Assembly: GCF_008806595.1 (NCBI RefSeq)
Contig: NZ_VZRB01000013.1
Coordinates: 124,001-188,000 of the forward strand
Direction: 5' to 3'
DNA from: Streptomyces luteolifulvus
GTDB lineage: Bacteria; Actinomycetota; Actinomycetes; Streptomycetales; Streptomycetaceae
Length of the DNA stretch: 64,000 nucleotides
Below are positions 44,401 to 52,648 of the stretch, in pieces (position 1 is the first letter of the stretch; every line of letters starts with the position of its first letter). The notes under the pieces are model-generated. The model searched no databases. It worked only from the letters and a program-made list of their open reading frames with translations, and had not been told where the DNA came from. Made by a program: the position numbers and the translations under genes.

Positions 44401-45194
44401 CGCGCGATCGTCTCGCGCATGTGGGCCTCGCGGGCGAGGTCGACCGACGGCACGCCCCCCGCCGACTCGGCGTCCCGGCGCAGCGCCCACCCCACGCCGA
44501 GGGCGGCGCGGCGGATCGCCTCGGGGGCACACCCCGGGGCAAGGACCTCCACGCATCGGTCCCACAGGTCGTCACCGTCACGTCCGGTCGCGGCGGCGGT
44601 GAGCGCGTCCCCGAAGACGGAGGACGAGGCGGGGGGCGCGTCCTCGACGACCGCGGTCCGGGTGTTCCCTGAGGGGGCGGGGTCGGCGCTCGCGGTGTCC
44701 CCCGCCGGGGCGGGGTTGTCCGCCTGCCGGGGGTCGCCGCCCTCGGCGGGGCTGTCCGTAGCACGCGGGTCCGCAGCCGAGGCGGGGCTGTCCCCGCTGT
44801 TCGTGTCCCCCGCCGGGAGCCCGACACACCCGTCCCACGCGGGATCGGACATCGGCAGGTCGCAGCACACGACCTTCGCCCCCCGCTCCCGCGCCCAGCG
44901 GACCGCGGCGAGTTCGGGGGAGAAGTCCGCGAACGGGTAGAAGCCGAGCCGCCCGCCCTCCGCGGCCCCGGCCAGCGCGACCGGTGCGACGGTGCCGGGG
45001 GCCGCCAGATGGGTGAGCCACGGCTGGAAGTCGGCGGGCAGCTCCACGCACACGACCTCGGCGCCGGCGGCGTCCAGCAACGCCGGCACGGCCGCGGCGA
45101 GCGCCGGGCCGTGGTGCCGTACGCCCAGCAGATACGGCACCGTGGAGTCGGCGAGGCCGATGACCGCAGCCCGCGGTTCCTGAGCGTGCGTCAC
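41448..45194 (-). CDS. DUF5682 - VWA fusion protein (YehM + YehP equivalent)
   Basis: This 1248-residue protein joins two parts that are separate genes in E. coli. The N-terminal region (YLLGVRHHGPALAAAVPALL, then VVCVELPADFQPWL) is DUF5682-like. A Pro/Asp/Ala-rich low-complexity insert lies near residues 120-165. The C-terminal 170 residues form a von Willebrand A domain with a complete metal-ion site: DVSGS, then GGGTHVAAG, then VVSDFEEG. VWA proteins of this type work with MoxR ATPases as chaperone or remodelling pairs. The GTG start overlaps the MoxR stop (GTGA) and the stop overlaps the SWIM gene. Confidence 0.85.
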   Translation of the reverse strand: MTHAQEPRAAVIGLADSTVPYLLGVRHHGPALAAAVPALLDAAGAEVVCVELPADFQPWLTHLAAPGTVAPVALAGAAEGGRLGFYPFADFSPELAAVRWARERGAKVVCCDLPMSDPAWDGCVGLPAGDTNSGDSPASAADPRATDSPAEGGDPRQADNPAPAGDTASADPAPSGNTRTAVVEDAPPASSSVFGDALTAAATGRDGDDLWDRCVEVLAPGCAPEAIRRAALGVGWALRRDAESAGGVPSVDLAREAHMRETIARAAAGGRRVAAVVGAFHAPALVDNATPAPGEVHGASVTVAAPPVGTAVADAPRVGEHPPVVTSLVPYAFDLLDSRSGYPAGIRDPRWQQAVFAAGGDPGLLHDAAARAITDVCRELRAAGHTAGTGEATETLRMACDLAALRGLAAPGRGEVLEALTTVMGQGEPLGRGRALARALEVVLVGTDRGRIAPGTPRSGLGPSVEAELAALRLPGPDDPGAREIRLDPLRSALDARREILLQRLAVCGAGYGEAVDVSRTGDGTALTTRWRLTWTPAVPVRLDLAGVRGVTAALAAEGTLRDTFRRESADGGPTCAHVLTGLRAAARCDLPALVAERLADAAAVLPAAATLPELLEALDLLEALRRGHLPGTTPERRQEAAELAADLLEAAVRALPGLAGSDQPKDAAALIALASRAGEHRLGLRMDDALATLVRTGSPLVQGAALAARVLLDLDDTGTVGARAAGWIDTATGPDGRQGLARRLTGLLSGAAALLQSASTVLDPLLDRIDTLTDQGFLDRLPALRGGFDTLSPADRDRLLNTVTERLGDRLDLSLGASPRLLALWTAADTAGLAAVNSLRLPVGTDLTESEDADVAAPGDAVPRPEQTPSPIRRLTPTDRWRLLLGRESDKLPPGARRYAHALDELYGTGRGEGASDLGRDGCQGGAGGQEASFPTAREWAEELDALFGREVREEVLARAADQGRTDVLAELDPKAVRPSVDLLTSVLSLAGGMPEQQLAKLRPLVRRLVDELAKELATRMRPALTGLATPRPTRRPGGRLDLPRTLRANLAHARRTGDGRTLVVPERPVFSTRSRKEADWRLILVVDVSGSMEASVVWSALTAAVLGGVPTLSTHFLAFSTDVIDLTDRVDDPLSLLLEVRVGGGTHVAAGLAHARSLVTVPSRTLVVVVSDFEEGYPLGGLLGEVRALAGSGVQLMGCAALDDTGTPRYSVPVAQQLVAAGMPVAALSPLALARWVGDCLRGETR

Positions 45195-46351
45195 CGAAGG
45201 TTCTCCCGCAGGTCCCAGAGGCGGCGCCACATCGCCGAACCGTCCTCGGCACGGCGGCGCACCGGGCCGTCCCAGTAGCCGAGCAGCCGCGCGTGGTCGG
45301 CGGGGTCGTCCTTGCGGACCACGCCCAGCAGATGACCGGGGACGAGATCGACCGCGTCCCCGCCGGGCAGGTAGGCGGCGGCCACCCCGAGGGAGGCGGC
45401 GACCTGCACGGCCTCGGCGGTGGACATCACCGTGCCGGGCCGCTCCACGTCCCAGCCCTCGGCGGACCGCCCGGCCCGCAGATCGCGGAAGACGGTGACC
45501 AGCACGTCGAGGACCGCGTCGTCGACGCCGAAGGCAGCGCCCGCCCGCTCGACGGCCGCCGCCGCCTGCCGCCGCACGAGCGCGGTCTCGGCGTCGACGT
45601 CGGCGATCGGGTGGACGGTCTCGAAGTTGAAGCGGCGCTTGAGCGCGGCGGACATCTCCGAGACACCGCGGTCGCGGAGGTTGGCGGTGGCGATGACGGT
45701 GAATCCGGGAGCGGCCGCGACCTGGGCGTCGTCCGTGCCGGACAGCTCGGGGACGCTCACCCGCCGGTCGGACAGGATCGACACCAGCGCGTCCTGCACC
45801 TCGGGCAGACAGCGGGTGATCTCCTCGACGCGGGCCACGCGCCCGGTGCGCATGGCGCCGAGCACCGGCGAGTCGACCAGCGCCTGCGGACTGGGGCCCT
45901 GGGCGAGCAGCAGGGCGTAGTTCCAGCCGTAACGGAAGGCGTCCTCGGTGGTGCCCGCCGTGCCCTGCACGGTCAGCGCGCTGGTGCCGCAGACGGCGGC
46001 CGACAGCAGCTCGGAGAGCATCGACTTGGCGGTGCCTGGCTCGCCGACGAGCAGCAGGCCCCGCTCGCCGGCGAGGGTCACCACGCACCGCTCCACCAGG
46101 GCGCGTTCACCGACGAACTTGGGGGTGATCACCAGCCGGTCGGGCAGCGTCTCGTGCGGCTTGGGCAGCTTCAGCGTCTCGCCGCCGCTGCCGCAGACGA
46201 AGGTGACCACGGAGCGCGGGGTCAGCCGCCAGCCGGGCGGGCGGGGTCCCTCGTCGTGGGCGGCGAGGAAGGCGAGTTCGGCGGCGTGGAACTCCTCGGC
46301 GGGCAGGGTCTGCCGGGCCGGAGGGGCCGTCACCGTATCGGTCGGGGTCAT
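45191..46351 (-). CDS. MoxR-type AAA+ ATPase (YehL-like)
   Basis: This 386-residue ATPase has Walker A LLVGEPGTAKSML near residue 100, a Walker B of the form VARVEEITRC, where Glu replaces the usual Asp, and sensor 1 FTVIATANLRDRG near residue 215. The final arginine-finger region is SAALKRRFNFE. MoxR ATPases remodel proteins together with VWA partners, here encoded by the next gene. An AAGGA ribosome site precedes the ATG. A large hairpin separates this gene from the 1644-residue gene upstream, so dosage may differ. Confidence 0.92.
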   Translation of the reverse strand: MTPTDTVTAPPARQTLPAEEFHAAELAFLAAHDEGPRPPGWRLTPRSVVTFVCGSGGETLKLPKPHETLPDRLVITPKFVGERALVERCVVTLAGERGLLLVGEPGTAKSMLSELLSAAVCGTSALTVQGTAGTTEDAFRYGWNYALLLAQGPSPQALVDSPVLGAMRTGRVARVEEITRCLPEVQDALVSILSDRRVSVPELSGTDDAQVAAAPGFTVIATANLRDRGVSEMSAALKRRFNFETVHPIADVDAETALVRRQAAAAVERAGAAFGVDDAVLDVLVTVFRDLRAGRSAEGWDVERPGTVMSTAEAVQVAASLGVAAAYLPGGDAVDLVPGHLLGVVRKDDPADHARLLGYWDGPVRRRAEDGSAMWRRLWDLRENLR

Positions 46352-46455
46352 GGATGTCCTTGCTCGGTCGGTCTGTCTGTGGTGGGTCTGACTGTGGTCG
46401 GTCGGGAGGTCGGTCCGGCGTCGATCGGCGGGTCTGTCCGGCGTCGTGGGGCGGG

Positions 46456-46507
46456 GGTTGGGGGCGGTGGGGCGCGGGTCGGAGCCGGTTTCCCACCGCC
46501 CCCGACC
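46456..46507 (-). terminator. Large hairpin between the 1644-residue gene and moxR
   Basis: GGTTGGGGGCGGTGGG pairs with CCCACCGCCCCCGACC over 16 bp (one G-T pair) around a 20-base loop, starting one base beyond the stop codon. It may stop most transcripts after the large gene or act as a partial attenuator for the moxR-VWA-SWIM part. No separate promoter is obvious in 46352-46455. Confidence 0.65.
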
Positions 46508-46508
46508 C

Positions 46509-49500
46509 TCAGCGGCGGCGTCCCCGCCGCACCTTCAGCTCCTCGAACCGGGGCGCGTCGCCGTCCTGGACCCGCTGCCAGGCCCTGCGGTACAGGTCGG
46601 CGGCCGGTTCGGTCGGCACGATCACCCCGAATGGCGTGTACTCGTCACTGAGGAGGTCGCTGTACAGCGGCAGCTTCCACCGCTCCAGCGGAACGCGCGG
46701 CGCCTTCGTGTCGACCCAGCCGCCGGGCAGGAAGAGCGAACGACCGGCCCTGGTCCGGCCGGCCTCCACCACCAGGTCGCCCGCGGCCAGTTCGGCACGC
46801 GCCGCCTTGAGCCGGGCCGGCTTCCAGCCCGTCCACCGGGCCGTCGACCGGTCGGTCGGGTCGGGCATGGCGAGCAGCATCAGATAGAGCGTGGCGGCGT
46901 CCTCGCCGATGCCGTGCTGCTTGGCCGCCTCGGTCACGAGGTCGGGCACGGAACGCCCGGGGTCCTGCGGCCACCAGGTGCCGTCCTTGCCCCGCTCGCC
47001 CGCGCTCGGGTCGCCCGGGTCCGCGAGGAGGGCCGCGAACCGGGGGTCGCGGGCCAGGCGCAGCGCGACCTCGGCCGAGTAGGGCCGCCGGGCGTCCTCA
47101 CGCAGCGCGGGCAGGTACGGGTCCTGGCCGGCCTCGTCGAGCAGGGCGACCCTGAGGCCCGGGGCCGGCTGGTCGTCGTGGGTGGCCAGGATGACGGCGC
47201 CGTACCGCTCGAAGCCCTTCCCGGTCTCGGTCGGGGTGCCTGCGGTCTTCCGGAAATCGGGGAGACTGATGTACCGGCCGAGGTCGAGCACGAGCCCGGG
47301 GTGGGCCAGGCGCTCGCGTACGGCGGTGAGCGCGGCGGGCAGCGCGGCCCGGACCGGGTCGCCGGCGGGCAGGCGGTGGGCGAGCCAGGCGGCGAGTCCC
47401 ACCGAGCCGACCAGGGTGTCCGCCGTGAACCCGGCCGTGTCGTCGCCGACGGGCCGGACCCGGTCGCCGTCGACCGCCCACTCCAGGTCCCGGGTGAGCC
47501 GGGGCTCACCGGCCGGGTGCAGGAGCGCGGGCAACGCCTCCCGTACTCCCCACCGCGCATGCCGGAGCGCGCGGAGCGCGTCGCCGAGCAGTTCCTCGGG
47601 GACGGCCGTCCGTCTGCCCACCGTGCTGTTCCAGACCTCGGCCGCGGCGGCCACGTCCGGTCCCTCGGTCCACAGCCGGGCGGGCTCGGCCGGCAGCAGC
47701 GCGGCCACCACCGCGGCACGGATCTCGCTGCCGATGCCACGCAGTTCGTCCTTGGCGACGGCCGCGGGCGCGGCCTTCACGCCGATGACGTGCCGTGCCT
47801 CGGTGGTGAGGAAGGTGCGCTCGTAGACGTCGATGCGCGGCAGACCGGCCACGATCAGCCGGGCCATCGTGTCGGTGACCCCGGTCAGGCGGGCGAACTC
47901 CTCGGCGGCCTCCGGGAACCAGGGCGCCGGTCCGCGCGCCGCGAGCTCGGCGAGGAACGCCCCGAGCCTTCCGGCGTGATCGTCCTCGCCCAGCGGGGAC
48001 GACTGCCGGAGCGTGTAGGGCTCGGGGACCTCGAACCGGCTTGCCGGGTCGTGGAAGTACCCGGTGAAGACGCAGCCGTCGTCGGACCGGTACGCCGAGT
48101 CGTGCCGTACGCAGGCGATGAAGGCACCCTGGCCCAGCGGCAGCAGCCCCTGCCACTGGCCCTGGCGCCACTCGCCCGACGGCGAGCGCAACAGGCCTGC
48201 CTCCAGGTGCAGTTCGACCTTGCGCCACCGCTCGGGCGCGGCGGACGCTCCCAGCCCCAGTGCGTCGAACCCGGCGAGCAGCGCGCGCAGTGCCTCGCGG
48301 TGTTCCTCGGAGGTGGTCCCGGCGGCGGCCCGGTACGCCAGGGCCGTAGCGCGGTCGACGAGCGCCTCCAGCTCCGGCTGCCCGCTCGGCAGCCCGGGTC
48401 CTTCGAGGTGGAGACGCACGGCCGGCCCCTCCGGCACGGCCGGCCCCTTGGGCCGGGGCGCGTCGAGAAGTCCGGCGGCCCTGCTCATCACGCGCAGGGC
48501 ACGGAAGGCGGTGTCGGCCTCCTCGTCGCGGTTCCACCAGTAGCCGCTCGACCCGCCGAGACCGCTCATCGCGTCGAGGAGCACGACGTCCGCAGGCCCG
48601 GCCGGACCCTCCTCCTCCAGGCCGCCGTCGAGTGCCCGGGTGAGCCGGGCCGCCGCGGCGTCGAGGACGGCCTGCTGACCGGCGGCGTGGCGCACGATTC
48701 CGGCGATGCCCGCGAGGAGCGCGGCGTGGGTGACGGGCAGGAGCGTCCGGATCGCCTCGGGCAGCGCGTCCTTGTCCTCCTGGGCGGCGGCCGCCAGCAG
48801 GGCCGCCGAGGTGTCCCGGTCGATGCGTCGCAGCGCCTCGGAGCCCTGCGGATCGCGGGGTGTCATGCATTCCCAGAACTGCACCGGCGGCAGCAGCAGC
48901 GAGCCCTCGCCGAAGACACCGGGCGCATTGTCGGTCTTGGCCACGGAGGCGACGACACCGTCCGTGTCGATCAGTTCGAGCTGCCAGCCGTTGCGCACGA
49001 CGGCACGGGCCCGGTCGTCGCCGGGGAACACCACGAGTGCGGCCGGCCGGTCCATGTCCGCGGGCAGGGTGACGGTGTGTCCGGCGAGGTCCTGGGCGCG
49101 CCGCGAGCCGTCGGGAAGCGTCACCACACGCAGGCCGACCAGTCCGCCCACTGGCGCGCAGGCGGGCGTGGGGCCGGCCGTCGGCGAGGGGCCGAGCCAG
49201 CCGCCGTCGTCGGAGCTGCCGGCCGGGGCGTCGCGCAGCGCGTCGGCCAGGAAGGCGGGCTTGCTCTTGCGCCCGTGCTCCCCGGTGGCCGGGTCGTACT
49301 CGTAACAGCCGTATGTGGAGCGGTCCTCGCCCTCCGCATGCCACGCCCAGTACGACACGCCGTCCGTGACCACCCACCGCTCCTCGGGCAGCGTGGTGTC
49401 CCCGGCGTGCAGGACGCCGCCGCCGGTGGTCCGGCCGCCGCCTGGCAGCGGCAGGGTGATCGGGAGGCTGCCGTTGTACCAGTTCATCTGGGTGCCCCGG

Positions 49501-51443
49501 GTGTTGTGGGCGCCCTGGAGGGTCTGGGGGCGGTCGGCGCGGGTGTGCCAGTAGCCGCGCAGGCCGTCGTCGCGGGTGTTCCAGTAGACCAGGAGCTCGC
49601 CGTCCACGTGGTGGAAGCCCGGGTCGCCCCAGCTGTCGTGCGCCGGGATGCGCAGGTCGTGCGTGAGGAGGGTGCCCTCGGCGCCGATCACCCGGGCCTG
49701 GGCGGAGCCCGCCACGATGAGATGGGGCCAGGCGTCGGCGACGATCAGGTCCTCGACGTCGTCCTTGGGGACGAGGCCGGCGGCCGCGTCCTCCCAGGCG
49801 GGCCAGCCGAGTTCGTCGAAGAGCCCGGCCTTGAGGGTGCGCGCCAGCACCGGCGCGAGGTCGGTGGCGACGGCCTCGCGCACCTCGTCCTCGGCGAGCG
49901 CCAGCGCCTCGGCGGGCAGCCACCTCAGCCGGGTCAGCGCGTCGGGCAGCTGGGGCAGACCGACCGCGGTGAACCGCCGGACGACCCCGCGCACCCACTC
50001 CGTCAGCATCGGGCGCCCGCCGGGCGACGCCGCCAGCAGCCGGATTGCCCGCAGCCCCTGGTCGTTGTCGCCGAAGCTGTCCGCACCCCGCCAGAAGGCC
50101 GCGTGGAACCGGGCGTCCGCGGCCAGCGACAGCAGCTCCCGGTGGCCCTCGCCCGGCGCCCACTGCGCGAGCAGCAGTTCCCCGTGCTTCTCCGGAGCGG
50201 CCACCGGCACGTCCAGGGACAGCATCAGGTCCATCAGGTCGATGTCATGGAGGACCTTCAACTCGCCGCCGGATGCCGAGAGTTCGGCCCGCAGCCGGTC
50301 CGCCGCCCGCTCCGCCAGCGGGTACAGCTCCGCCATCCGGGTGGAGCCGCGCCACGAGCGCACGTCCTCCCGGAACGTCAGGAACCGCTCCAGCCAGCCC
50401 GCCGTACCGTCCCGCGGCCGCTCCTCCTCGGGCAGCGAGCCGTCCCACAGCCCCGCCGTGGCACCGGACTCCTCCAGGATCCCCAGCCACAGCGCGGGCA
50501 TCTCGTCGTCGCGGCAGGTGGGGAGGAGGTCCAGCAGGGCGCCCCGCACCCGCGGCTCGCGCCCGGCCAGCGCCACCAGGGCCGTACGGTGACCCTTCCA
50601 CCAGCCCGCCGCCGCGCGCAGCGTGGCCGGCAGACCGAGCAGCTCGGCCAGGTACTCCTGTTCGGTCAGATCGGCGTCCCGGCCCGCGGCGCGGGCCAGC
50701 TTGCGCAGGTCGTTCGCCATCTGCGCCGACGGCGGCATACCGCCCGCGGTACGGCGCTGGCACAGCCGGGTGAAGCGCCGCAGCGCCTCCTCGGCCGGCA
50801 CACGCGCGGCCAGTTCCTTCGCGTACGCCGACAGCACCTTCACCGGGAGCGCACCGGCCAGCGCGAACTCCAGGAACACGGCGTCCAGCCGCTCCTCGTC
50901 CAGCGTCAGCCCGTGCTCGGCCTCGGCCTTGCGGGCGCGGGTGAACAACTGGGCCGCGTAGGTGGCGTTCTCCTCCGCGAGGAACACCCGGCCGGCCTGC
51001 TCGTAGTAGGTGGGCAGGAAGTGCGGCACCGAGGCCGCCAGCCGCCCGCCGAGCTCGACGTACTGGTCCATGGCCGCTTTCGGCTTGGACTTGGCCTGCC
51101 GGGCCGCCTTCTCCAGGTCCGGCACGACGCCCAGCGCGTGGTGCCCGTCCTCGGGGTGGTGCACCAGCACCCACTCGGGAAAGCCCAGCGATTGACGCAG
51201 CCCGAGGCCCACCACGACCGGCTCCGCGTCCTGCTCCAGGCCGAGGAACCCGGCGGCCAGGTCCTCCGCCGCGCCCAGCTCCCCGGCGACCAGCCGGACC
51301 ACCACCCGGTCGTCGACCCCCGGGTGCCGGTAGGCCCGCGCCGTGAGCGGCACCGCCCGCTCGCCGGCCCCCTCCGTGTCCGGCGGCAGCACTCCGCCCG
51401 CCGTCAGCAGTTCCTCGTACGACACCTGTGTCCCCCCGCTCAT
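46509..51443 (-). CDS. Large 1644-residue uncharacterised protein of the MoxR-VWA system
   Basis: This very large soluble protein has no signal peptide or membrane segment. The N-terminal 200 residues include VVVRLVAGELGAAEDLAAGF and a helical repeat-like region. A middle part (about 750-1000) is rich in Trp, Tyr and Gly (VSYWAWHAEGEDRSTYG, DPGFHHVDGELLVYWN), suggestive of a beta-propeller-like fold. The C-terminal part again looks helical. I recognise no enzyme motif. Its ATG overlaps the stop of the DUF4132-like gene, so it is translated with it. Size and position suggest a scaffold or effector partner of the MoxR-VWA pair, comparable to MolR in E. coli. Confidence 0.75.
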   Translation of the reverse strand: MSGGTQVSYEELLTAGGVLPPDTEGAGERAVPLTARAYRHPGVDDRVVVRLVAGELGAAEDLAAGFLGLEQDAEPVVVGLGLRQSLGFPEWVLVHHPEDGHHALGVVPDLEKAARQAKSKPKAAMDQYVELGGRLAASVPHFLPTYYEQAGRVFLAEENATYAAQLFTRARKAEAEHGLTLDEERLDAVFLEFALAGALPVKVLSAYAKELAARVPAEEALRRFTRLCQRRTAGGMPPSAQMANDLRKLARAAGRDADLTEQEYLAELLGLPATLRAAAGWWKGHRTALVALAGREPRVRGALLDLLPTCRDDEMPALWLGILEESGATAGLWDGSLPEEERPRDGTAGWLERFLTFREDVRSWRGSTRMAELYPLAERAADRLRAELSASGGELKVLHDIDLMDLMLSLDVPVAAPEKHGELLLAQWAPGEGHRELLSLAADARFHAAFWRGADSFGDNDQGLRAIRLLAASPGGRPMLTEWVRGVVRRFTAVGLPQLPDALTRLRWLPAEALALAEDEVREAVATDLAPVLARTLKAGLFDELGWPAWEDAAAGLVPKDDVEDLIVADAWPHLIVAGSAQARVIGAEGTLLTHDLRIPAHDSWGDPGFHHVDGELLVYWNTRDDGLRGYWHTRADRPQTLQGAHNTRGTQMNWYNGSLPITLPLPGGGRTTGGGVLHAGDTTLPEERWVVTDGVSYWAWHAEGEDRSTYGCYEYDPATGEHGRKSKPAFLADALRDAPAGSSDDGGWLGPSPTAGPTPACAPVGGLVGLRVVTLPDGSRRAQDLAGHTVTLPADMDRPAALVVFPGDDRARAVVRNGWQLELIDTDGVVASVAKTDNAPGVFGEGSLLLPPVQFWECMTPRDPQGSEALRRIDRDTSAALLAAAAQEDKDALPEAIRTLLPVTHAALLAGIAGIVRHAAGQQAVLDAAAARLTRALDGGLEEEGPAGPADVVLLDAMSGLGGSSGYWWNRDEEADTAFRALRVMSRAAGLLDAPRPKGPAVPEGPAVRLHLEGPGLPSGQPELEALVDRATALAYRAAAGTTSEEHREALRALLAGFDALGLGASAAPERWRKVELHLEAGLLRSPSGEWRQGQWQGLLPLGQGAFIACVRHDSAYRSDDGCVFTGYFHDPASRFEVPEPYTLRQSSPLGEDDHAGRLGAFLAELAARGPAPWFPEAAEEFARLTGVTDTMARLIVAGLPRIDVYERTFLTTEARHVIGVKAAPAAVAKDELRGIGSEIRAAVVAALLPAEPARLWTEGPDVAAAAEVWNSTVGRRTAVPEELLGDALRALRHARWGVREALPALLHPAGEPRLTRDLEWAVDGDRVRPVGDDTAGFTADTLVGSVGLAAWLAHRLPAGDPVRAALPAALTAVRERLAHPGLVLDLGRYISLPDFRKTAGTPTETGKGFERYGAVILATHDDQPAPGLRVALLDEAGQDPYLPALREDARRPYSAEVALRLARDPRFAALLADPGDPSAGERGKDGTWWPQDPGRSVPDLVTEAAKQHGIGEDAATLYLMLLAMPDPTDRSTARWTGWKPARLKAARAELAAGDLVVEAGRTRAGRSLFLPGGWVDTKAPRVPLERWKLPLYSDLLSDEYTPFGVIVPTEPAADLYRRAWQRVQDGDAPRFEELKVRRGRRR

Positions 51444-52306
51444 GCGCCCTTGCCCTCCTCGATCACACGCCCGGCGTACAGCGCCGCGGCCATGCGCATC
51501 CCCTCCGACCAGGCCACCGGGCCCACTTCGCGCAGCGGCAGGGCGCGGCCGTCCTGGTCCTGCCAGGTCAGGCTGCCGGTCTCCACCTCGTCGTCCCAGT
51601 ACGGCTCCCCGATCCACACGGAGGCCTCGACGGTGCGCCCGCCGTCCCGCACCCGGGCGGTGGCACAGCCGCCGGACACGCGGTAGCCCAGCGAGGACGC
51701 GCGCGCGGCGAGGGCGAAGCGGGAGCGGAACGAGCCCCCGGTGAAGTCCCGCACCTCGGTCGCCTTCGCGCCGAGGTCGTCCGGGCGTCGCCAGATGGCA
51801 CGGTGGATCTGCTCGACGCGCTGGACGATGCCGAGCTCGGCCGCGAACTCCCGCAGGTCGTCGAGGTCCGGCAGCAGAACCGGGTGGGGCAGTGTCACCG
51901 TGCGCGGGGACAGCCGGACCGTCTCGCCGTCCAGGTTCACCATCCGCAGCTCGCCCGCCTCGGTCGCGCCCCGCAGGAAGCCGACCTCGTCCGGGTCGTC
52001 GCCGACCACCGCCATGTCCCGCAGCGCCGACTGCCATGCCTCGTCCGGCCACACGCGGGCCAGCAGGCCGGTGGGCACGGGCAGCGAGGACACCATCCAG
52101 GAGTCGACCTGCGCGACGCACGCCGCCGCGTGCCGGTCCAGCCACTCGGCCAGCCGCCGCAGCCGGTCCACCTCCGGATGGTCCTTGAGCGCGCGCGGCA
52201 GCGCCTTCAACTGCCGTCCCGCCGCCCGGCCCGAGGTGGCGCGTGCCGCCACCCGCCCCTCCACAAGGGCGACTTCATACCCGTCACCCGCCGACAGCCA
52301 ACCCAC
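51440..52306 (-). CDS. DUF4132-like protein (MolR C-terminal-domain relative)
   Basis: This 288-residue protein opens the minus-strand operon. The block LKALPRALKDHPEVDRLRRL, then LARVWPDEAWQSALRDMAVV near residue 90, and the closing VGPVAWSEGMRMAAALYAGR resemble DUF4132, the domain of E. coli MolR/YehI and other WGR-associated proteins. The GTG start lies about 80 bases downstream of an exact DNA-damage-type promoter match. Its stop overlaps the next gene. Despite the MolR name, a molybdate role is not supported by anything seen here. Confidence 0.72.
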   Translation of the reverse strand: MGWLSAGDGYEVALVEGRVAARATSGRAAGRQLKALPRALKDHPEVDRLRRLAEWLDRHAAACVAQVDSWMVSSLPVPTGLLARVWPDEAWQSALRDMAVVGDDPDEVGFLRGATEAGELRMVNLDGETVRLSPRTVTLPHPVLLPDLDDLREFAAELGIVQRVEQIHRAIWRRPDDLGAKATEVRDFTGGSFRSRFALAARASSLGYRVSGGCATARVRDGGRTVEASVWIGEPYWDDEVETGSLTWQDQDGRALPLREVGPVAWSEGMRMAAALYAGRVIEEGKGA

Positions 52307-52387
52307 GAGCCCCAGCCCTCCGCATCCGGTCCACAGGACAGCGCACTGCAGCCGGGGAATCCCGGCCCCAGTGCGACGATGTGCGGA

Positions 52388-52410
52388 ACGCTAGCGGCGG
52401 CCACTGACAA
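52388..52410 (-). promoter_or_regulatory. PafBC-type DNA-damage promoter of the DUF4132/MoxR operon
   Basis: On the minus strand the sequence is TTGTCAGTG, then GCCGCCGC, then TAGCGT, an exact match to tTGTCRGTG-N8-TAnnnT. It lies 82 bases upstream of the GTG start. The same element occurs twice at 33173-33248. Confidence 0.75.
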
Positions 52411-52629
52411 TCGCTCCGGGGGGCCCGTCCAGCGCACCGGTCACCCGGCGACGTGCGGACACACGAGGCGATCCCTCGGGCGTGCGGCAAGCCGATCCGA
52501 GGGCGCCCGCCGCCGCATCCGTGGACCTACGCAATGCCCTGCGTACTACCGGCCGGTCACCGTTCCCCATGATTCTGCGCACACGCCCGCGTCTTGACGG
52601 GAAGAACCCAACTGCCACACCCTGAACGC
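52411..52629. other. Divergent intergenic region
   Basis: This stretch separates the DUF4132 promoter from the CrtI-like gene and contains no ORF of note. TTGACG at 52594-52599 with CACCCT 18 bases later could be a promoter placing the start of transcription at or next to the ATG at 52630, that is, a leaderless mRNA. Confidence 0.4.
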
Positions 52630-52648
52630 ATGTTCAGAACGAACGTTC
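52622..52648. promoter_or_regulatory. Tandem palindromic operator over the crtI-like start codon
   Basis: CTGAAC-GCAT-GTTCAG (52622-52637) and GAACGTTC (52641-52648) are palindromes with centres 15 bp apart; the ATG at 52630 lies inside the first. A TetR gene ends the same three-gene unit, so it is the probable ligand-responsive repressor. Confidence 0.65.

Noticed and set aside
51440..52306. Molybdate regulator function for the DUF4132-like protein
   Set aside because: No molybdate genes or helix-turn-helix are present; the name comes only from distant resemblance to E. coli MolR.
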